DNA from: Tigriopus japonicus
Lineage: Eukaryota; Arthropoda; Copepoda; Harpacticoida; Harpacticidae
Assembly (NCBI GenBank): GCA_010645155.1
Contig: CM021323.1
Span: 3,112,740-3,176,739, forward strand
Reading direction: 5' to 3'
Length of the DNA stretch: 64,000 nucleotides
Shown one piece after another: positions 57,609 through 64,000 of the stretch. The notes below the pieces were generated by a model. That model ran no database searches and was not told where the DNA came from. It worked only from the letters and a program-made list of their open reading frames with translations. Positions within the stretch are counted from its first letter, which is position 1. Every line of letters begins with the position of its first letter. Both the position numbers and the translations under genes were made by a program.

Positions 57609-60431
57609 TTAGGATTGGTTTTGAGTATGTAAATCATAAGACGCTTTAAAGTCATTTAGAGTCTCTTTTTGACGTAACTCGAGGGGCAAGTTATTCCATA
57701 TGTGGACAGACCTCACCGAAAAGTGGTATTTGCGGATGTCTAGTTTGGACTTTGGGACAACCATGTTTCCGAGTGTACATCCCCTCGTCTGAGTTGGATG
57801 ATCAACAAACAAGAAAAGCTGAGGAGATGGAAGGGGATCCATGCCCTTGATAAATTTGAACACTTGGATGGCATCTCCTCTTTTGCGGCGTTCCTCTAAT
57901 GTTGTTAATCCTAGGTCACGAATCTTTTCTTCGTATGACCCTTTTATTCCACTTATCATTCTCACCGCCCGCTTTTGCACCTTCTCTAATTCGTCGATAT
58001 CTTTCTGAAGCCAAGGACTCCACGCTTGAACGGCAAACTCTAAATGAGGGCGCACGAAAGCCTTATAGATGTCGGTAAACACGTCTGGCGATCGCACTGA
58101 AAACGATCTTTTGATCTGTCCAAGCATGGCATTTGCCTTCTTTACAATAGTTCCGACATGAAGGGAAGGCTTCATGTCTTGACTAATTAACACCCCCAAG
58201 TCTCGATGTGCATTCACTCGAGTTATTGCCACGCCATCGATCGTATACACATGTCCGACGTTGCTCCGCCCCATCTGTAAGGATTTGCTCTTGTCGATGT
58301 TAAATTTCATTTGGTTGTCTTTTGCCCAACGAGATAAGCGGTCAATGTCGTGTTGTAGTGTCACATTGTCTTGTGGTGACTCAATGGCCCTACCGATCTT
58401 AGTGTCATCTGCGAAAGTTCCTATTATTGTTCCATCTGAGACAACTTCAGTCAGATCAGCCACAAAAAGTAAGAATAGGACTGGTCCTAGTACACTGCCT
58501 TGGACTACTCCACTCGTGACCCCTTTCCAACCGGATTCCTTTCCATTTATGGTGACTCTTTGCGTCCGTCCAATGAGCCAGTCCTGGATCCAACTCAATA
58601 ATTTACCCCGAATCCCAAATCGGTGAAGCTTTGTTATAAGGATGCAATGTGGGACAAGATCGAATGCCTTCTTAAAGTCGAAGTAAATCATGTCTACCGG
58701 TTTTCCTCTGTCCAAGATTTTGGTGATGGGATCGAAGAACTGGATAAGATTCGTTGTGCAGCTATGATGGGACCGGAAACCGTGTTGGTTGGGCGGAACA
58801 ATATCGTTTTCTTCGATGTATTCGTAAATCTGATTTTTCAGGATGGTTTCCAGGAGTTTGCCAATTATACTTGTCAAGGAGATTGGTCTGTAGTTCATTG
58901 GAAGCTTCTTTGAGCCATTTTTATGGACCGGTGTGACATTCGCTTGTTTCCACTCCTTAGGGACTTTTCCTGATTCCGTGCTTTTGCGGAACAAGAACAA
59001 CAAAGGATCAAGAAGAGACGTGACCATGGTTTTAAGAAAGTATGGGCTTATCCCATCTGGTCCTGGAGATGAGTTCCAATCCAGCCTTTCAATCGCTCCC
59101 TTGATGGCCTCCTTTGTAATGCAAATCTCGCTCAACGTATCATTTTCATCGGTTCTCGAGAACGAGGGGCAGGGGCTTGGTGTCTTCAACTGGAAAATCG
59201 ATGCAAAGTATTGATTCAGCTCTTCTGCTTGATCTTTGTCTGTTTCCAACGTCTTTCCCTCAGAGGAAGTCAATGGTCCCACCACGTTGGACTTGGTTTT
59301 GGTGTTAATATATTGGTAGAATTTTTTAGGATTCGATTTGGCATTTTTCGCGAGTCCCTTCTCGTATTTTGCTTTTGCTCTCCTTATTTGATATTTAACA
59401 TCAGATTGCACCTTTCTGAACGCTAGATCATTTTCTAGGCTTGGGTGATTCTTCTTTGCTCGGTATGCTCTTTTCTTCTTGTTAATCATGCGCCGAAGTA
59501 CAGTCGTCATCCACAATGGCTCCTGAGGATTATGGCAGCTTCTGATGGGTATGTATGAATATGCCTCATTTATTATTTGGAGTAGGTTTTGCCATTGTTC
59601 TTCAACACTTTTATATTTTACTTCTTCCCAGTCCGTCGAGTCCAAAACTCGCCTAATTTGGTCCCAATCTGCGGTGGTGTAGGCCCATATCTTGCGTTGG
59701 AATGAATTTCTTCTTGGGTAGAACTGTAGGGAGACTGACACTGAACTGTGGTCACTATTTGCGAGTGGAGGACCTTCTTCAATTTCATGTACCTTTTCTG
59801 GCGCATTCGTCAGCACCAAGTCTAACGTGTTTCCAGCGATGTGCGTGGAAAATTCGACAAATTGTTCCAAGAAGGTCGCCTGACATGCCTCCACAAATTT
59901 GGAGGCTGAGGGAGGATATTGTAGAGTGCTCCAGTGAATTTCTGGGTAATTAAAGTCACCGAATATCATGGAATTGGGCGAAATATTGCTTATGAGGTTG
60001 TTTAACTCTTGGTCATTACTCAAACTGGAGTTTGGTGACCGATAAATCAGGTATAAGTGGAAAGGGTGATTTTGTTCATTCCGTAAGGTAATTGCGCATA
60101 CTTGATTGAATGTAGTCGTTATGGTTTTCTCCTCGGTTGTTATGCTAGCGTTACCATACATTAGTAACCCACCACCCCGACCTTTTACAGTGTCGTTTCT
60201 GTCTTCTCTGCGAATGATGTTGTAACCATTAATTTCTAGCTCTTTATTGGTGATGTCTTGATGTGTCCATGTTTCTGTGATAAAAATCAGATCGGGCTCC
60301 TCTTGGGCCGTTCTAATACGAAGTTCCGGTAATTTGTTCATCAAAGATCGTGCGTTGAAATTAAGGATTTTGAGATTTACTTTTTTGACCGGACTAGTCT
60401 TCCGGCCCCTTTGATTCCTTTTACCCTCCAT
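57609..60431 (-). CDS. CR1-like LINE ORF2: AP-endonuclease and reverse transcriptase (940 aa)
   Basis: Single open frame from ATG at 60431. Residues about 20-235 form an exonuclease-endonuclease-phosphatase domain: NFNARSL, ITETWTH (catalytic Glu near 53), IYRSPN, GDFNYPEIHW (near 158) and SDHSSV (near 226). The reverse transcriptase spans roughly residues 490-760: NYRPISLTS, QHGFRSHHSC, YFDFKKAFD (near 583), GVVQGSVLGPVLF and the catalytic FADD (near 673). The C-terminal thumb and tail contain RPHLEFAVQAW and VQKRAVRMI, usual in CR1/jockey proteins. It nicks target DNA and primes reverse transcription of its own RNA. There are no in-frame stops and the length is normal for the clade. It starts inside the last codons of ORF1, so translation coupling or reinitiation is likely. 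Confidence 0.92.
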   Translation of the reverse strand: MEGKRNQRGRKTSPVKKVNLKILNFNARSLMNKLPELRIRTAQEEPDLIFITETWTHQDITNKELEINGYNIIRREDRNDTVKGRGGGLLMYGNASITTEEKTITTTFNQVCAITLRNEQNHPFHLYLIYRSPNSSLSNDQELNNLISNISPNSMIFGDFNYPEIHWSTLQYPPSASKFVEACQATFLEQFVEFSTHIAGNTLDLVLTNAPEKVHEIEEGPPLANSDHSSVSVSLQFYPRRNSFQRKIWAYTTADWDQIRRVLDSTDWEEVKYKSVEEQWQNLLQIINEAYSYIPIRSCHNPQEPLWMTTVLRRMINKKKRAYRAKKNHPSLENDLAFRKVQSDVKYQIRRAKAKYEKGLAKNAKSNPKKFYQYINTKTKSNVVGPLTSSEGKTLETDKDQAEELNQYFASIFQLKTPSPCPSFSRTDENDTLSEICITKEAIKGAIERLDWNSSPGPDGISPYFLKTMVTSLLDPLLFLFRKSTESGKVPKEWKQANVTPVHKNGSKKLPMNYRPISLTSIIGKLLETILKNQIYEYIEENDIVPPNQHGFRSHHSCTTNLIQFFDPITKILDRGKPVDMIYFDFKKAFDLVPHCILITKLHRFGIRGKLLSWIQDWLIGRTQRVTINGKESGWKGVTSGVVQGSVLGPVLFLLFVADLTEVVSDGTIIGTFADDTKIGRAIESPQDNVTLQHDIDRLSRWAKDNQMKFNIDKSKSLQMGRSNVGHVYTIDGVAITRVNAHRDLGVLISQDMKPSLHVGTIVKKANAMLGQIKRSFSVRSPDVFTDIYKAFVRPHLEFAVQAWSPWLQKDIDELEKVQKRAVRMISGIKGSYEEKIRDLGLTTLEERRKRGDAIQVFKFIKGMDPLPSPQLFLFVDHPTQTRGCTLGNMVVPKSKLDIRKYHFSVRSVHIWNNLPLELRQKETLNDFKASYDLHTQNQS

Positions 60432-61158
60432 TCCTCGTTTCCCGACTCCGATCTCTTCTTGGCCTCTCTCCTCATTTCAGCGTCATCTTGGATTTGAGCC
60501 TTCGTTAAGTCTGGATCGACGTAGACGTTTCGGAACTCTGTGGTATCTCTAGCCCTATGCGAGCTCTGCAGCACTCGATCGCGAGTACTCACGTCCTTAA
60601 AGCCGACCATAATCGCTCTTGGTCTTCTGACGTCAGGTGCATCGTCTTTTTTGCCCAAACGGTAGAGAAACCGGACATCCGACAAGCCAACCTGGACATC
60701 CAGGGCGCCCAGAAGGCATTGCACCGTCTTGGAATCTGACTCTTTCCTACAATTTGGATCTACATTGTCTTCTTCTGGGATACCCTTGATAAGAATGTTG
60801 CACTTTTTCTCCCCCGATATCGGAGCTCTCTTATCAAATCCTTATTGTGAGATGTTTGACCCTCTTCGAGGCTTTTGATTCTGTCATCATGGGCTTTAAT
60901 AGAATCCTCAACGGCGTCCATCCGTGCCTTAACTTCGGAAAGCCCCTGAAACATTTTTGCACATGGAAGTTCGCAACTCTTACAGATCCACATTTTCATA
61001 CCAAGAGCATAACTAAGCGCAGCTTTCGGAATTCCCGAACATGATGGAAGCTGATGGTATGGCTTCTCACAGGCACAGCAAATTATGACCTTCGCCTCAT
61101 TTGTTACAAGCTTATCGCACACTCCACAAGCTGTGCCAGAGTTGCTAAGACCGGCCAT
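60377..61158 (-). pseudogene. CR1-like LINE ORF1 with PHD finger, one frameshift
   Basis: The best start is MAGLSNSG at 61158; an upstream in-frame ATG at 61404 would add 82 residues that look like translated 5' UTR. The first frame encodes a C4HC3 PHD-like finger (CGVCDKL ... ICCACEKPYHQ ... MWICKSC) and then a coiled coil (VKARMDAVEDSIKAHDDR). The second frame, entered after a run of five Gs at 60811-60815, continues with CNILIKGIPEEDN, an RRM-like region, and FRNVYVDPDLTKAQ, and stops at 60377. The two frames join naturally if one base is missing at the G run. The break may be a real mutation, an assembly error or a translational frameshift. The role would be RNA binding and retrotransposon particle formation. 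Confidence 0.75.
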
Positions 61159-61889
61159 TTCTCGAATCCTGCTCCAACGGCTAAGCTGGGGAATGCTGTT
61201 TCCACTGAAGTTAGCTGATTGAAAGCTTATTGAAGGGCAGGCGAATTTGTACCAAAAATCCCCAAAAGACCGCCTAAAATCACCAATCAACGGTCCCCGT
61301 GCAACTCCAAAGGGGACACTGGGCACTGATGATAATCTAGGGAAGTTTAATTTCACTGGAGTTGCCCTTGGGCCAAAGGAATAGAATTTTTTTTCTTCAA
61401 GCACTGAACTCGACCGAACTTATCAGTTCGACCAACGAACTGGTTTTCTGAATTTTCTTCTGGCTTAACTGAAACTAAAACCAAAAGTAGTTACTCAAAA
61501 CATCACTAACATACAAAATCTCTTTAAAAAATAGATTATTGTGAATGTGAAGAGGTGAAGCGAATGGCGTTTTCTGAAGAAATAACACATTTTGGTCCAA
61601 CACTGATTTCAATGTCAAAAACATCATACATGTAACATTGGAAGGGCCCTGGCTATCAATCGTATAGCTTTGTGTGTCAAGGCTTTAGTGTGTAAAGTAT
61701 TTGTTTTCCTTTGATATTGTATTGATATCATAATTGGTTCTTGAAATGTAGGTAAAGTCGTATTCGAATAAATTGCAAAACAACCTATCGCTATGAGAAT
61801 TCAGTCACAAAAGATAATTAGGCATTTCCAGAAAATTTAAAGGGAGGGAGGGGGTTATACATATTACGGTTGAATAGTACCCTCTCATG

Positions 61890-62204
61890 TCAAAGTCCCT
61901 TCCCCAGAGAAATTCGGCCACTCAATCGAGCGTTGAAATGCTTGAATGCACCCTTTGAATTAATTCGGATGTGAATTGTCAACACGTCAATCACTCGGTA
62001 GATCAATTCGTGGATGGCCATCTGCTCGTGCTTATTCATACCAAGTTGTTTTATCAAAAGCTCCAAATTACTAGTTCCAATAACGTAATTGGTTTCCTTT
62101 TTGACGAATGTCAACTTCGAGACAAGAACCACATAGTCATTGCGCGTTAAGAGAGTCTTTCCATAGATAAGTGTAGATTGCTTGATACAAAAATCATAGG
62201 TAGG
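61890..62204 (-). CDS. Unassigned ORF (about 100 codons), possible terminal exon or relic
   Basis: An open frame on the minus strand runs from about 62204 (reading YDFCIKQSTLIYGKTLLT) through NYVIGTSNLELLIKQLGM and ELIYRVIDVLTIHIRI to a stop at 61890. The composition is protein-like (mixed charged and aliphatic, helical), unlike the surrounding AT-rich frames. No start, splice partner or homologue is recognised. It may be a terminal exon of a gene read leftwards or an old retrogene piece. Confidence 0.25.
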   Translation of the reverse strand, partial: PTYDFCIKQSTLIYGKTLLTRNDYVVLVSKLTFVKKETNYVIGTSNLELLIKQLGMNKHEQMAIHELIYRVIDVLTIHIRINSKGAFKHFNARLSGRISLGKGL

Positions 62205-64000
62205 AGTTCAGATTTTGAAAATGACTCATAATTGTACCAATTATCTCATAATTCCTTCATTGTTTCATAGGACTACTTATTTTTTTTTTTAATAATTGAG
62301 CTTTATGGTATTGGTTCTAAAGTAATTTTGTTTTTGTTTTTCTGCGTAAGTAGTGCCATAATTTTTTAAATCTCATTTTAATCTTAGTTTTTCAAACCAG
62401 CGGAAAATATTTCCGAATATGCATGCTTCTCTGCCACAATATAGCCATAGAGGCGCATGGTTCCAGTCAGCTGACTCAAATCATCTATCCACTGAATGGG
62501 CAACGTTTGACTTCATTTCTCTCGTTCTTTAGTTTTCTATGCTTCTGCTTGATTCACGGATGAGCGCAACAAGTGATCAGTACTATGAATGAGCAATCCA
62601 CGAGAGAAATTTCCGTTGCATAAAACAGAACCTGCCACCTCCGGAGTTTCGATCATCGTAGGCCAAGTCGGATGCTAACCAAAGTCATGTTTGACTTGGC
62701 AATTTGGCAATTGAAAAAATAATTGACTGGAAATTTGTACCTCGTCAGCGTCTTGTGCTTTGAACTTTGTAAAGTCATACAGAACTTTGTAAAATTTTTG
62801 TGCGAACTTGTCTGGATCAATAAGGCTCTAAGCATTTGGAGAGGATGTCCCACTCATTAAACGCAGTATTTTGACAGTCCGTGATTAGGATTACGAGCTT
62901 ACAATGCGGCCAAATAGATTGGTGTTTGATGAGATATGACCTTATGATGTATATTATGATACATTTGAATTAAAAATATAATTAAACATTGACATTTTAA
63001 GAGCCAGGGAGTGCTTGAGGTATCCAAAATTTACGGCGTGACTTATTGATTGTACGTTTTGTGACACATTTTACCGGTGGAATCATTGTCTTCAAAGTCC
63101 AAATCCCGAACTAAGAAGTGACGTTTGTTTGTTTTGTACCAAAAGAAAATTACAGTACGTGGGTGTACCTAATCAAAACATCATTTCTTTTCACTCAAGC
63201 CAACATTTATTGAAAAAATTATGAAGTCAGCATGTATTTGCTGTCATCAAAGCTGACAGTTTCTTGTCATTGAAAGAGCCTAATATGTCACAACAATCTG
63301 CAATCATTTCTACTATTAAATCTCATGTGGTGTTTGTGTATTTGTACGTTCTGTGGCAAGAGATCTGTTAAAGAACTCACTTTGGCTCATCGAAAAGTAG
63401 GGTTGGAATCTGGATTATCCTATTTGGACTTCGGTATGCAGAATACGCAGATGCTTTGTTCACTGTTAAAAACCTATTAATTAAAACAGTTTTCAATAAA
63501 CTATTTAACCCATATTTAGAGACTATTTAGTTACCTTATGAATTCAAATTGAATAAAAATTGATTCAGCAACAGCTGAGTTATTTGACTATGAATGGTTC
63601 ATTTTTGTTTGACCCCAAAAAGCCGAAAAACGCTACAGTTACATGAAAAAACGAATTCCCAAAGATTTCATAAAGCTTTTCAATATTGCAAAAATAAATG
63701 ATTTTTTTGAATTTTGGAACTTATGTCAAAATAGCTCAAAAAATAAAAAAATATCACTTAAAAGGCACTTAAAATACATTTTCCGAAAAAAAATATTTAG
63801 CAGTATCAAAGACACTTAAAGTTGGGTAATACTTAGAAGTTTTGAAAAAATCGCTTAACGTTTCAATTAACGATTTTAGTCCATTTTGAACATGGTCGTT
63901 CAAGAAATCATAAATTTCAATAAGAATCTGTTAGACATATTTATTTGTAAGTTTGGCACAACACACATCATAGCGTACTCTAAATAGTTATGAAATATGC
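62205..64000. other. Stretch without recognised gene
   Basis: AT-rich, short frames only, no terminal repeats seen. Confidence 0.45.

Larger units (their letters stand above)
57609..61404 (-). mobile_element. Nearly full-length CR1-like non-LTR retrotransposon
   Basis: The element runs on the minus strand and consists of an ORF1 (PHD-like zinc finger, frameshifted) followed by an intact ORF2 with endonuclease and reverse transcriptase; the two ORFs overlap by about 55 nt. ORF1 with a PHD-type finger is typical of the CR1 clade within the jockey superfamily (established knowledge). The outer ends are not defined: the 5' end could reach about 61445, and the 3' UTR extends an unknown distance below 57609. 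There is no poly(A), as expected for CR1 elements, and no target duplication was identified. The intact ORF2 suggests a young insertion. Confidence 0.85.

Noticed and set aside
58261..59953. Plus-strand ORFs opposite the CR1-like ORF2
   Set aside because: Antisense shadows of a confidently identified reverse transcriptase.

Overview
This is an AT-rich nuclear window from an animal genome. Protein-coding exons are short, GT-AG introns are numerous and often 50-100 bp, and every long intron is filled with transposable-element debris. The four host genes belong to an arthropod-type family of secreted CUB-domain proteins, marked by motifs such as GFGVCC, ICRIRLDF and CGxxTGQH. An arthropod is therefore likely, and a small crustacean such as a copepod would fit, but the species assignment is inference. 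No bacterial operons, CRISPR arrays, rRNA or functional tRNA genes are visible.

Host genes. Four paralogous multi-exon genes lie in a cluster: A (minus, 319-4479, 3' end outside the window), B (minus, 16111-20379, complete), C (plus, 30941-45932, complete) and D (minus, 47907-55437, complete). I rebuilt each exon by exon; reading phases agree at every junction, and B, C and D give uninterrupted proteins of 427, 365 and 368 residues. They form two architectural pairs. A and B share one set of exon lengths (32, 49, 21, 51, 143 nt ...). C and D share another (4, 93, 35, 106, 65, 18, 73, 16, 41, 105 nt ...), with coding microexons of 16 and 18 nt and a first coding exon of only ATGG. C and D are convergent; B and C are divergent across about 10.5 kb of repeats.

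Mobile elements. Nearly everything else that can be recognised is transposon-derived. (i) A nearly complete CR1-like LINE at 57609-61404 (minus) has an intact 940-residue endonuclease/reverse transcriptase ORF2 and a PHD-finger ORF1 with one frameshift. (ii) A second LINE family (called LINE-A here) is present as several 5'-truncated copies (5568-5713, 8323-9537, 15098-15410, 36004-36575). Its 3' tail is nearly identical to the 3' tail of a tRNA-derived SINE at 54811-55001, so the two look like a SINE/LINE partnership. (iii) A different, less AT-rich reverse transcriptase fragment with an open frame lies at 9541-10553. (iv) A large set of short non-autonomous DNA elements carries terminal inverted repeats and 8-bp target duplications (hAT-like). 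Several contain expanded arrays of one short motif just inside the ends. (v) Two copies of a 938-bp element have 3-bp TTA duplications (PIF/Harbinger-like); one is interrupted by a 298-bp hAT-like element flanked by a perfect 8-bp duplication. (vi) Several foldback (palindromic) families are present.

Layout: 1-4.5 kb gene A; 4.5-16 kb repeats (LINE-A, Harbinger-like, RT-B, hAT-like and nested foldbacks); 16-20.4 kb gene B; 20.4-30.9 kb hAT-like elements and one assembly gap (25279-25551); 30.9-45.9 kb gene C, inflated by intronic insertions; 46-47.9 kb reverse transcriptase relic and unexplained DNA; 47.9-55.4 kb gene D; 55.5-57.6 kb mostly unassigned; 57.6-61.4 kb CR1-like LINE; 61.4-64 kb one unassigned ORF and otherwise nothing recognised. 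Host and TE parts show no functional linkage beyond insertion into introns.
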